A stretch of DNA of 64,000 nt, taken from assembly GCF_023053635.1 (NCBI RefSeq), contig NC_086180.1:40848947-40912946 (forward strand). Reading direction: 5' to 3'. This document shows, in pieces, positions 35,039-45,236 of the stretch; position 1 is the stretch's first letter, and every line of letters begins with the position of its first letter. The stretch comes from Elgaria multicarinata webbii. Taxonomy: Eukaryota; Chordata; Lepidosauria; Squamata; Anguidae. Made by a program: the position numbers and the translations under genes. The notes beneath the pieces were generated by a model. That model was given only the letters and a program-made list of their open reading frames with translations, did not search any database and was not told where the DNA came from.

Positions 35039-35545
35039 CATATTGTATTTATTTATTATTTTATTAAGATATTTGTATCCCACCATATATCACAAGGATC
35101 TCAGGGCGGCATGCAGATAAAATCATACAACCAACATAAAACAATAAATATACCCAGCTAAAAACAAATTAAACTATTAATAAGCTAAAAACAGTACAAA
35201 AATTAAAAACAGTAAAACCAATTAAAACAGTTAAAACTATGTATAGGCTTGGTGAATATTAACCACCAAAGGCTTTGTTAAAAAGCCATGTCTTAACTTG
35301 GTGCTGGAATAAAATCAGCATTGGCGCCAGTCAGGCTTCCAACAAGAGGGCATTCCACAGCTGGGCTGCCACAACAGAGAAAGCCCTCTCCCAGGTCCCT
35401 CCATAGTGTATGTCTCGTGTTGGTGGGACATGGGGGAAAGGCTCCTCCACCAGACCTCAAATCTCAGGCAGGCATATATAGGGAGAAGCGCTCTCTCAAG
35501 TATTGAGGTTCCAAGCCATTTAGGGGTTTAAACATCATTACCATT
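35039..35545 (-). mobile_element. L2-like LINE 3' end (minus)
   Basis: Tail (ATTTATTTATTATTTTATTA) then GATATTTGTATCCCACCATA, CACAAGGATCTCAGGGCGGC, a long A-rich UTR complement, and coding-end sequence with GCATTCCACAGCTGGGCTGC and AGAGAAAGCCCTCTCCCAGG. 35405-35486 is the source-like region of the 82-bp copy at 33202. Confidence 0.75.
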
Positions 35546-35616
35546 TAATCATCAGAAATTGCAAGAGCTAAGTGTTTCTCTCCTTCCCCATTTCTATGTC
35601 TCTGTAGAGAAAGCTC

Positions 35617-35942
35617 AGTTTATTTATTTATTTTATTACATTTATATACCGCCCAATAGCTGAAGCTCTCTGGGCGGGTTTACAAAAGTTAAAAACAGTG
35701 AACATTAAAAAGTATACAAAATTAAAACCATCAAAAACATAAAAACAGTATAAAAACAACAGTATCCATTTAAAAACAACAGTTCTGGGGTCTATTAAAA
35801 ACAACCAAACTTAGCATTGTTAAATGCTGTTAAATGCCTGGGAAAAGAGAAAAGTCTTGACCTGGCGCTGAAAAGATAACAGTGTTGGGGCCAGGCGAGC
35901 CTCATTGGGGAGATCATTCCATAACTGGGGGGCCACCAATTC
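35617..35942 (-). mobile_element. L2-like LINE 3' end (minus)
   Basis: TTTATTTATTTATTTTATTACATTTATATACCGCCC: the tail, then CAATAGCTGAAGCTCTCTGG and GCGCTGAAAAGATAACAG. It breaks off sharply after CATAACTGGGGGGCCACC. The tail matches the 47.5-kb LINE end (GCCCAGAGAGCTTCAGCTAT). Confidence 0.8.
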
Positions 35943-36968
35943 TATTAAAATAGAATTGTATTTTTAATGCAACAAATATGAATGGATAAGGTGTAGAATT
36001 TATGAAGGGCATTTAATTCTGCCCTATTTTTTGTGTGGGTGGCTTTTTATGAGGACTGGAATAGCAGAAAAATAATATGAGGTATAAAGTTTTAACAATA
36101 TGAGCTAATGAACCAAAACTAAGAGATAACTATCTATGATGAAATTTATCACCCCCTAACCATTTTGGATCCTAAATTTTGAGGTTTTGGTTGCCATCAA
36201 TGAGGATTAGAAATTTGGTTTTTATGTAAGGGCAGAAAGAGAGAAAAAACTATGTTTATGGTTTCTAAAGAAACTTTTCTATCATATATTTAATCAGAAC
36301 AAATTATGATGATAGATGCAGAAGCTGTACTCTTGACATAACAAAAAAGCATGGAGTACAGAAGGAGTAAGTCATTTGTACTTTCTTTTCTCATCCCTCA
36401 CGTTATATCTAAAACAGTCCAGCTGAGAGGAACAGAGGCAAAACTAGGAGGCATTCTACTATATCACTGGGAGTATGATACGTTTCATATATTGTAATGG
36501 CTTCACCTGAAATGTGAACTTGCCTTCACTCAGCCTGTTTGCTGTAGAGGAAAGTCAAATGGCCAACTTACCAAGTGCAAAATGCAGAGAAGCCTAACTA
36601 CATTATAAGACTCTCAACCTTTGCCACACATATGTGGCAGAAAAGAAACCCAACACATGTTCATCCATCCAAATAAACAAGCAAAACTATGATAGGAAAT
36701 GGTGGGCTGATCATTTTTATTGGGCCTTTCAATAACCTTTCATCATCTAGATCTAGTCAAATAACCAGTGTGTCACATGTCAATTTCCCATTTTCTCTCT
36801 TTAATTAGCATGTGATGAACTTGCCTGTCCTTTCACGTGTGTAAAATTATCAGTCAGATTCACCTCTCTTGAATTTTGCCTTGCCATTTTGGAACTACTG
36901 TGTCCTGTTGCTGATGATTAAAGGCTCTATTGATCATAGTTGAAATATGATAAATTTCTGTCAACCAG
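35943..36968. other. Unassigned sequence
   Basis: About 1 kb of AT-rich, unique-looking sequence. Confidence 0.35.
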
Positions 36969-37648
36969 GGGCCCTTCCACACGCCGTAGTGAAGGCGCGT
37001 GCATGCGCCCCAACTACGGCGCCAAAACGATAGTGTGTACCAGCCTGAAGAGACGGAGGCGGCGGCGGCGGCGGCTGGGGAATCCGGGCGCGTCTGCCGC
37101 CGCTGCCGCCGCCACCCTCCTGCTGCCTGGGTAAGAGCGACCCGGGTCGGAGAGCTCGGTTTCCGCCTCCGCCGAGCTCTCTGACCCTCACAGGCTTTCT
37201 CCCCTCCGACCCGGGTCGCTCTCACCCCGGCAGCAGGAGGGCAGCGGCAGCAGCGGCAGCGGCAGACGCGCCCCAAGACGCTGCCGGGGTAAGAGCAACC
37301 CGGGTCGGAGGGGGGAAAGCCTGCGAGGAAAGTGGCGCGCCTCCTCCTGCCGCCACCGCCACCGCTGCCTCCTCCCCTTTCCTCGCGGATTCCCCAAATG
37401 CCTCCAGCCCCCCCCCCGCCGGCCTCCTGCTGCCTGGGTAAGAGCAACCCGGGTCGGAGGCGGAAACCGAGCTCTCCGACCCGGGTCGCTCTTACCCAGG
37501 CAGCAGGAGGGTGGCGGCGGCGGCGGCAGACGCGCCCGGATTCCCCAGCCGCCACCGCCTCCGTCTCTTCAGGCTGGTACACACTATCGTTTTGGGGCTG
37601 TAGTTGGGGCGCATGCACGCGCCTTCACTGCGGCGTGTGGAAGGGCCC
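36969..37648. mobile_element. 680-bp GC-rich palindromic element
   Basis: Outer arms of about 200 bp (36969 to about 37172, and about 37455 to 37648) are nearly identical inverted copies: GGGCCCTTCCACACGCCG at the left is complemented at the right. CAG lies on both sides (36966-36968, 37649-37651). The middle about 280 bp repeats GGTAAGAGC-ACCCGGGTCGG-type modules several times in both directions. Subterminal sequence (GCGCGTGCATGCGCCCC) is shared with 24311 and 61785. A 252-codon minus frame and a 174-codon plus frame cross it only because GGC/GCC runs lack stops. Confidence 0.85.
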
Positions 37649-37651
37649 CAG

Positions 37652-39292
37652 GTCATCAACTGGAAAATTATACTCACAAGTGGGACCTGTAACAAAATAT
37701 TACAGCGTGGAGTGCTCCTGTTCTGGATTCCAGCCAGCCAAGCCCCCTTCCAAATTACTCCATTACCAAATTACTTCCTCTCCCCACAAACACAGACACA
37801 CAGCATTCTGTGCCCCCCCTTTATTTATACTACTGCAAATCTTTGGATTCTCCTGAGTGGCTCTGTTTTGGCTACACACATAATACCAGCTGAGTTCACT
37901 ATTAGTATATATGATCATATTAAAAGTGTCATCAACTATATGTTAGGCTGTAACAGCAGATCTATATTTACATGGGGGTAAATCCCACTGAGCTCAATGA
38001 GGCTCAACTCAATGAGGGATGTCTAGGATTTCACTATTACACACACACACCCTTTTGAGACTTATTTGAATTTCTTCCTAGTGAACTCTTGAACACTCTT
38101 CCGCTTAAACATTTTGCCATCTACCTCTCTAAATAAAACATCAAATCCAGCTGCATTGGCTCCGTGTCTTCCAACGGAACAGGAAAAAGCAGCACTCAAG
38201 AGGTGTCATCCCTGGAATTTTCATTTCAAGTGTTTCATTTCTGTCCTTCTGTTGGATTCACTGAACAAAATGGAGGGGAGAACTACAGGAGGGCATGTAG
38301 CAGATACCTATGCAATACAGGGGGAAACATAACTGAGGCTATTTCTCAGGTCTGCACTAAGAACATAATAACAGAAGATATGCCATATTGGATCAAACCA
38401 ATCTAGCCTAATTGCCCATGGGAAACAGATTCAAACATGCAAGCAAGGAAGCAGAAGGAAAAAAGAAAGGCTACAGTTATGTTATATTTTGCTTTGCTTT
38501 GCTTTCATTGTAATTATAATTGTGCTCTATTCCCATTCAACAGTACAATAAGATGTTTAACTTTTTTTGTCATTGTTATCTTTGGTCTTATTGTGCTATT
38601 TCTTTGTTACTGATTTTTTTTCATTAAAACTCTTCACAGCTACCAAATTAATTTGCAGGCACCCAACAGCTGGTTTCTGATTTTGTCAGGCTTTCTGTTA
38701 CATTTCCGTGTGCCTTTGGATTATGGTGTCTTGCATTTAATGTGTGTAATCCATGTCTGCATTAAAAGGGATTCTTGACCGCATTTGGTGTAAATAGCAG
38801 CACTATTTAGTGTCATGATGGCCACTGGTAAATCAGCTTACAATTAGTTTGTTTCAATCTATCAGACTATTGGTAATCCACAAAGTGCTAAGGATCATGG
38901 TGGAAATCTTACAAGTAATGTTGCTATTATGACAAGTTTCATTTCTGGGTTCTTGATATTTGCTATATAGAAAATATGTAAAAATTACAGAAACATATTA
39001 TCAAATTACCAATAAAGTAAGGGATGGAAACACAGCCAAAATCATTCGCCTTTAGCCATCGGTTCCTATTAACAATCTTAATCTCTTGGAATAAAACTTC
39101 CAGATGGGTACAAACACATTAAATACTATAAGAGAAAATTAAAAACAAAGCAAATCCCTCTCATGATGTATTTTGTTTGTTTTTGTCACTAGTATTGTTT
39201 TCGTTAATATCTCAATGCCATTCAGCATAGATGCAGACATCTGCATTCTGTACAGCATTATTTACTAGTTCTTCATTTCATTTATTCCACTA
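37652..39292. other. Mostly unique sequence; SINE-like scrap at 38355-38420
   Basis: 38355-38420 has TAAGAACATAATAACAGAAG and GGATCAAACCAATCTAGCC, a minus copy of the SINE-like tail. 38490-38990 is AT-rich with mixed texture and no repeats, a candidate conserved noncoding stretch (unproven). Confidence 0.3.
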
Positions 39293-39665
39293 ATTTATTT
39301 ATTTATTTAATTAATTTATATCCCACTTTTTACCACCACCACCCAAAAATGGCACTCAAGGTGGCTTACAGAGGCAATTAAAACTGCATAAAACAATAGA
39401 AAATACATTAAAATGTAATAAAAATAATAACCATTACAGAACAAAAAAATATGCACCTAACTCAACAAATCCACTTGCAGACCAAAGGTTTCCTTGAACA
39501 AAGCAGTGTTTGCCTCCTGGCAGAAGGACAAAAGAAATGGAGCAAATCTAGCCTCCCCTTGGGAGGCAGTCCCACAGACTGGGAACAGCCACCAAAAGGG
39601 CCCGCTGCAAGGTATGCTTTCGTTCTCTTCTCATGGTGTGTGGTGGTCCCAATGTGCACCTACTC
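39293..39665 (-). mobile_element. L2-like LINE 3' end (minus)
   Basis: TTATTTATTTATTTAATTAA tail, TATATCCCACTTTTTACCAC, CACTCAAGGTGGCTTACAGA, an A-rich UTR complement, and a coding end with GGGAGGCAGTCCCACAGACT. It is more diverged than the 35.6-kb copy. Confidence 0.65.
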
Positions 39666-40634
39666 CAGCCTAAAAAGAAAGATAAGGCTCAGCTACATTC
39701 TGTGCCATTTAGATAATGTGTAACTTGACCATGAGATCCTTTAACGAGAGTTTCTTGGAAACAAACCTCAGAACCTTATGCATTCAATGCAGTATGCTAT
39801 AGATCCCCCACTAATGTTTGTATCACTCTCTCCCAGGTAATGACTTTGTCTGAGAACCCCACTTGCATGAGTTTTCCTTTCAAAGGAGACAATGGATGAT
39901 TAAGAGCAGAAGCACTAGCTTTGTTGCACCTGTTCAGGCATCTATGATTCTCCCATAAGTTATGACATGCAGAACCATCCTTAATGCTTTTACTCTTTTG
40001 AATGCTCTTAGGGCTGTTATAGGTAAGTATTAAACCATAATCTCTACTATGCTGTAGACATTACTCCTTAAACAACCTCCCAAACACTCTCCTATCTCTG
40101 TTCATCTTTAAACCTTCTTTCTTTCCCAATGCTTACTTGCAAAGTAAGAATCAGTTCAGCACTTTAATGTTAAATGTGTGAATGCAGGAAGAAATGTCTT
40201 CAGGGTATACTTTTACTCCCTGATGCAACACAAAGGATTCATAATACTAAGCAGATGCTGACCGTATGTGCTAGTTTTACTGGCGAGCGTACAAGAAAGA
40301 AGCTTCAGTAGATAAGCTGTTTTTGAACTTTCTCATAAAAAAAATACACTTTCCCTATTCATGTCCTGAATCCAGGTTGAAGTGAACTACTAGCTTATAG
40401 TAAAATGGTTCATTCCACCTCAATCAGGTACATTTGAGCACTGGTATAAAATGTCAAAAAAGTTATGTCACAGCAAAAACAAAACTTACGCCCATTGTTA
40501 TCAGGATTTATATATGTTTCTTTTACAGTAATTTTTTTAACAAAATCTTTTTTGTGCTCACTGAAACATTATCATGATTTTCATATGAAATAGTTAGAAG
40601 TATAAATATAAATGTCTACATTGAATATTAGATT
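39666..40634. other. Unassigned sequence
   Basis: No recognised element or exon. Confidence 0.35.
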
Positions 40635-40725
40635 GTAATCTTATTAGATTGTAAGCCTATGCGGCAGGGTCTTGCTATTTACTGTGTAATCTGTACAGCA
40701 CCATGTACATTGATGGTGCTATATA

Positions 40726-40768
<43 letters not shown>
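40635..40768 (+). repeat. L2-type retroelement 3' tail with (AAT)n
   Basis: TTAGATTGTAAGCCTATGCG through CTGTACAGCACCATGTACAT and GGTGCTATATAAATAATAAT. The same tail as at 210, 52933 and 63508, ending in about 12 AAT units, and immediately followed by a minus-strand LINE tail. Confidence 0.7.
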
Positions 40769-40770
<2 letters not shown>

Positions 40771-41234
40771 TTATTTATTTATTTATTTATTTACAATATT
40801 CACTTCCCATTTAAAATTTTGGAGCGGTGTTCAAGATAAAATACAGTAAAAACAGAATAAAACACCTTAGATTTTTAAAAGCAGCAAAATGAAAGGTGAA
40901 CCATGAACCATGAACACTGACATTTTCAGGAGGCGCCGAAAGGAATGCAAAATTGGCACCTGCATGACCTCCAGAGGCAGGGAATTCCATAGGAGGGGGC
41001 CCACCACACTGAAGGCTCTTCCCCTGGTGGACTCCAATCGGAGGATGGGTCTATGTAGAACCACCAGGAGCATGCCCTCAGATGACCTCAGTGACCGGGC
41101 AGGTTGGTAGGGGAGAAGGCATCCTGGTCCCAAGTTGTTTAGGGCTTTGTACACAAGTACAACAACCTTAAACCTGGCCCGGAAGCGAATACGCAGCCAG
41201 TGCAATTCCCTCAGAAGAGGAGTTACACGCTGGA
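40769..41234 (-). mobile_element. L2-like LINE 3' end (minus)
   Basis: Tail (TTATTTATTTATTTATTTAC) and UTR, then codons for the RT C-terminus on the minus strand: conceptual HWLRIRFRARFKVVVLVYKAL, LNNLGPG, LPYQPARSLRS and LLWNSLPLEV. The order and motifs match the end of the 47.5-kb LINE. 5'-truncated, no catalytic motifs. Confidence 0.85.
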
Positions 41235-41344
41235 AATGAGATCATGCTTGCCTGCCATATTCCCTGCATGCTGACATGCATGCACTGATCAGGACCACCA
41301 GGAAGCTATGTGTTCAGTGTCCATGCAACGTACAGATGTGCATG

Positions 41345-41422
41345 TATTGGGCTCTTCTATTCAAGAGAGCTTTGGCTATTGGGTGGTATAGAAATTCAGT
41401 AAATAAAAATAAATAAATAAAG
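41345..41422 (+). mobile_element. LINE 3' tail
   Basis: GGGCTCTTCTATTCAAGAGA, GCTTTGGCTATTGGGTGGTA, TAGAAATTCAGTAAATAAAA and an AAT/AAAT tail. Only the last 78 bp remain. Confidence 0.6.
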
Positions 41423-41579
41423 AAGGAATTCTGATTGTTCCAGGATTATAACTCACATGGAAGAGCCTTACACATGTATATTTCCTTCACAGTGATGCAG
41501 TGGAACATGTAGCCACCGAGAGGCCTGGCTACATGTTTCACTTCATTGGCATATCTGGTGCATGTGAGAGCCCATACAC

Positions 41580-41765
41580 CTAAGGTGAATGCAAGTGAGA
41601 CCTTTACTAAAATCCGCGACGGATGAGGGGAGAGCGCACGTTGCAACTATCGTAGGCTCTCGCTCTAGTCTAGACGTCGACGCGACGAGCTGAAGGAAGG
41701 ACCCATCGCGTCCGCCATTTTTGTTTGTTTGTTTGTTTTCTTTCTTGTGCACTCAGGTAAGTGGT
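41580..41765. mobile_element. Reversed fragment of hairpin element
   Basis: On the minus strand it reads CTTACCTGAGTGCAC then AAAAATGGCGGACGCGATGG, matching the right-hand module of the elements at 19725 (ATGGTGGACGCCGC) and 41784 (ATGGTGGATGCGAC). It is CpG-rich. Confidence 0.55.
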
Positions 41766-41783
41766 TTTTTTAAAATTAACTTG

Positions 41784-42638
41784 GGCCGTTGCTAGACCAC
41801 GGGTTAGCCCAGGCTGACACCGGGGCTCGCCCCTGTGCATCCAGATGACGCACAGGGGATCCCGGGGTCAACCCTCCCTTGGCCCGGGGTAACGGGCTCT
41901 GCTTGTAGCCTGGTATTTCTGCAGTCCCGGGCTAAGCCCGGGACCATGGAACGTCTAGCTTGTTCCATGGCTTTCCCCAGCTACGTGGCTTACTCGCACA
42001 TAGTCGGGAGAAACCATGCACGGGACACAGTGCTCTGCAGGAGCCCTGGGCCCATTGAAGCCAGGGGGGAGATCGGGGGGAAAGATCAGAGCCAGGGTGG
42101 GGAGATCGGGGGGGAGAGATCGGAACCGGGGTGGGGAGATCAGGGTGGGAGAGATCGGACCTGGGGTGGGGAGATTGGGGGGGAGAGATCGGAGCTGGAG
42201 TGGGGAGATAAGGGGGAGAGATTGGAGCCAGGGTGGGCAGATCAGGGTGGGAGAGATCTGAGCCAGGGTGGGGAGATCGGGGGGGGAGAGATCGGAGCCG
42301 GGGAGAGAGATGGGGGGGAGAGATCGGAGCCGGGGAGAGAGATGGGGGGGAGAGATCGGAGCCGGGGAGAGAGGTGAGGAAAAAGATCACAGCCGGGGAA
42401 AGATGGGGGAGCGGGGGTAGGGGGGAGCGGGGAACCCTTTAAAAAAAAAAAAAACTTACCTTGGTCACTGGTGTGATCCTGCGCACCCGGCCCTTTAAGA
42501 CAAAAAATGGTGGATGCGACAGGGCTTTCCTGTAGCGCGTCGCGCCTGATGTGTAGACTGGGGCGATAGCCCGCTCTAGCTGCAGTGCAGGCTCGCCCCT
42601 CCTCCCGACTGGACTTTCAGGTAGGTCTAGCAATGGCC
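41784..42638. mobile_element. 855-bp hairpin-family element with minisatellite
   Basis: Ends GGCCGTTGCTAGACC and GGTCTAGCAATGGCC are inverted repeats. The right flank is TTA (42639-42641) and the left flank TTG, so one side may have mutated. It carries the shared core at 41832-41857 (CCTGTGCATCCAGATGACGC) and shares the right module GGCCCTTTAAGACAAAAAAT with 19725-20466. The middle is filled by a G-rich minisatellite. Confidence 0.75.
42063..42397. repeat. G-rich minisatellite, period about 33-35 bp
   Basis: About ten imperfect units, typical unit GGGGAGATCGGGGGGGAGAG then ATCGGAGCCGGGGT. Unit length drifts from about 32 to 36 bp. Frames of 152 and 180 codons with Gly-Glu-Arg or Pro-Ser repeats come from this array. 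Confidence 0.9.
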
Positions 42639-42641
42639 TTA

Positions 42642-42902
42642 GTTTTCCCACTTCTCTCACCCTCCCTCAATTGGTGCAGCTTCTCCTGGCTACTCGCAAG
42701 TAACTGCGTGTAGCCAGGAAAATCCGTGGAACGTGCTACACGCTCGCGGTCTCGGATAAAAAGTGGGCCCAAAGGGGTAGGCTTTATCCCAGGGGCAGTG
42801 AGGTTTGATCCCTGTCTGAGCCCGGGATCCCTGTGCGTCATCTGGACACACAGGGGCGATCCCAGGTATCAGCCCGGCATAACTGCTGGTCTTGCAAAGG
42901 CC
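42642..42902. mobile_element. Right half of another hairpin-family element
   Basis: Ends CTGGTCTTGCAAAGGCC and carries the shared core at 42830-42855 (CCTGTGCGTCATCTGGACAC). It begins directly after the 41784 element with no left terminus of its own, so it is truncated or interrupted. Confidence 0.65.
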
Positions 42903-43053
42903 TAAGAGTCTATTTGGACACCCTTATATTACCAGCCAGATTTCCAGAATTCTGTTCTAACTTTTGCCTGTGAAGTGTCTATCTAAGACAACAGCTTGAA
43001 TCAAACCTGGCAAAGTTTGGCTTTTCGGCTTTATTGGAGCCAAGCCTGGAAAA

Positions 43054-43275
43054 CATAGGAAGCTGCTTTATCCCAGGTTAGCTTGTTTGACCATCAAGGC
43101 CAGTATTACCTATTCTGATTAGTAGTGAATCTCCAGGTTTTCAGGCAGAAATCTTCCACATCACTTGGTACTTGATCTTTTTTTTAAAAATAAAACATGG
43201 AAACCCCATGACCTGAATCTGGGTCTTTCTCCATGCAAAGCATGTGTTCTGACGCTGAGTTATGGTGCGTTCCCC
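43054..43275 (-). mobile_element. tRNA-derived SINE (minus)
   Basis: Read on the minus strand, it is the family at 4866: CAGAACACATGCTTTGCATG, GACCCAGATTCAGGTCATGG (decayed B box), TTTCTGCCTGAAAACCTGGA, then AAGCAGCTTCCTATG at the tail. Near full length but strongly diverged. Confidence 0.7.
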
Positions 43276-44410
43276 TAATGTTGTATGTCTTTATATCAGA
43301 AAAATAGACCGGATGTTATGCTACTAATTAATTCTTCTAATACTAATATTGCTCAGTTGTAAATTAAGTATAGCATCAGATATCAAACAGTCCATCCCAC
43401 TGAGCATATAGTCTAAAAATATGGTTTTCTTGTTTCATTTTTGTCTTAGATTGTAAATTCAGTACATTGTTGCATGGAAACAAATGCTATCAATTTGATA
43501 TGGACAAGAATACTTTGCAATTAGTCACAATCGCAGGTAGCATACTTGAGACAGGTCAGGTGATCTGAATGTGATAAACAGTGTGCTAATCTTTAACACA
43601 TGGTAGATCATTGTGTTGGCATTCTTCCTAATACTCTTGCAGCCTTAAAGCAGTCTGTATTGCTGGTAGACCTTAATACCTTTCAAGGCGCCATTGAGTA
43701 GTTAATGGAGTCCCGTGGATTTAAGACTAAGTTATTCATTATATCCAGACAGTTTGGTTTTGTCTTAATGACATTGCCTGGCAAGTCACCTAATTCCTGA
43801 CCTGCTGCTGAAGTCACAATACTCTTGTCTAGGAACATGTTTATGGTGCTTAAGTGTGGGTTAGAGTACAAAGTGGGAATCAAAGAACTGCCAGCATGCA
43901 AAATGAAAATGAAAGACAACTTAGGAGATCCATAAAATTAAAAAAAGTTCATTTCAAAATATTTTGCTTCAGACACTGCCACAGTTGTATAATATGTAAT
44001 ATCTAAACCATGATAGATGCCTGTTTATTAAGGTCTGGAATACAGCATACAACAGCATCAGAGTTTCAAGTGTCTGTGTTTTTGCGAAACAATTTACTTG
44101 TAAACACTATTATTATGTATATACAGTGGTGCTATTTATAAAAAGGGAGCCAGCTTTATACACCTTAGCTCAGATTTCTATGACTATTTGTCAAAACCAT
44201 GTCTTTCTCTATGGAAATGCCTTGCCTTGAACATATTTTGACAATCTTGGTTGGTGTTAGCTGCAGCCCTTTGTGGATAGAAATTATGTTCCCATTATGA
44301 TTATACTGCTTAATTCATTGTATAATATGAAGCTGCTTTTGAAGACAAATCAGAAACTTCAACTGGCTCAAAATCTTTAACTGAGATTTGCCACAATGAA
44401 CATATAGACT
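43276..44410. other. Unique stretch, possible conserved noncoding DNA
   Basis: About 1.1 kb without repeats, mixed AT-rich texture. No exon recognised; the 78-codon minus frame at 43683-43919 has no domain. Conservation is only suspected. Confidence 0.25.
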
Positions 44411-45236
44411 TGGTTCACAGCCAGTTCCTGGGTTGCAAATGGTCTCCAGCCTGGTCAGCACTTCTACTTTCAATTATCAACCCAGGAATCCAGGGTTGTT
44501 TAGGGGTTCATGTTATGTGAACCCAGAAACTCTGGATTGTTTAGGGTTAAACAACCCTAAACAACCTAGAGTTAGTTGTTCAACATCTAAACAATACAGG
44601 GTTTCTGGGTATATATTTTCATGAAACAACCCAAGAATAGAAAATTGGGTTGTTAATTGAAATGGTTGGAAATGGGTGGCAACTAGCCTGCTCATTCTGG
44701 CACAAACAACCCCCAGTTAACAAACACTGTGATGTTTGATCATGCAAACTGGGTCATATTTGTCTGGTTTGAATATAACACTCTTCTATGGTTTATTTAA
44801 CCCATGGTTTGTTGTCCTACCAGGGATTGTCTGGCAGATGATTGAACAAACTATGGTTTGGTTTCTTAATGCGTGTGTTTTTTGTTTGTTTCATTCTTCC
44901 TTCACCTGCTCTCTCCCAGTATGTAAAATGTCTTTATGGTGCTGTAGTACTGGCATGTAGAGCAGCTGGTTGTTGTTGTTGTTGTTGTTGTTGTTTTACT
45001 ACTCTTGCCTGCCACTTCTGAAGCCTGGTGAAACATCCCACATTCTAGGTTCATATATAATGATAACTCATGGTTTAAAACATCTCAGAGTTCACAGCCC
45101 AACAAACCATGGGTTCTCTTTCTGGGTTGTTTGTGCTTAACAAACCATGGTTTGTTAGCACAACCAAGTTCACACATCATGACAACCCAGAATTCAAAAA
45201 CCTACACTATGGGTTAATATTATGTATGAACCAAGC
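44411..45236. mobile_element. Composite palindromic element
   Basis: Outer ends CTTGGTTCACAGCC and TATGAACCAAG are inverted. Inside are many copies of AACCATGGTTT, TAAACAACCC and GGGTTGTT in both directions, with (GTT)n at 44971-44996. It looks like two or more related hairpin MITEs nested or tandem. Target duplication not identified. Confidence 0.55.

Noticed and set aside
34784-35086. Poly-Lys protein frame
   Set aside because: It reads the (TTC)n tract on the opposite strand.
36860-37856. Open frames of 252 and 174 codons as host genes
   Set aside because: They run through GC-rich hairpin arms, have low-complexity Arg/Gly/Pro content and no domain; opposite strands are open for the same reason.
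41835-42390. 180- and 152-codon Gly-Glu-Arg or Pro-Ser repeat proteins
   Set aside because: They arise from the 33-35 bp minisatellite; unit lengths that are not multiples of three change the reading frame between units.
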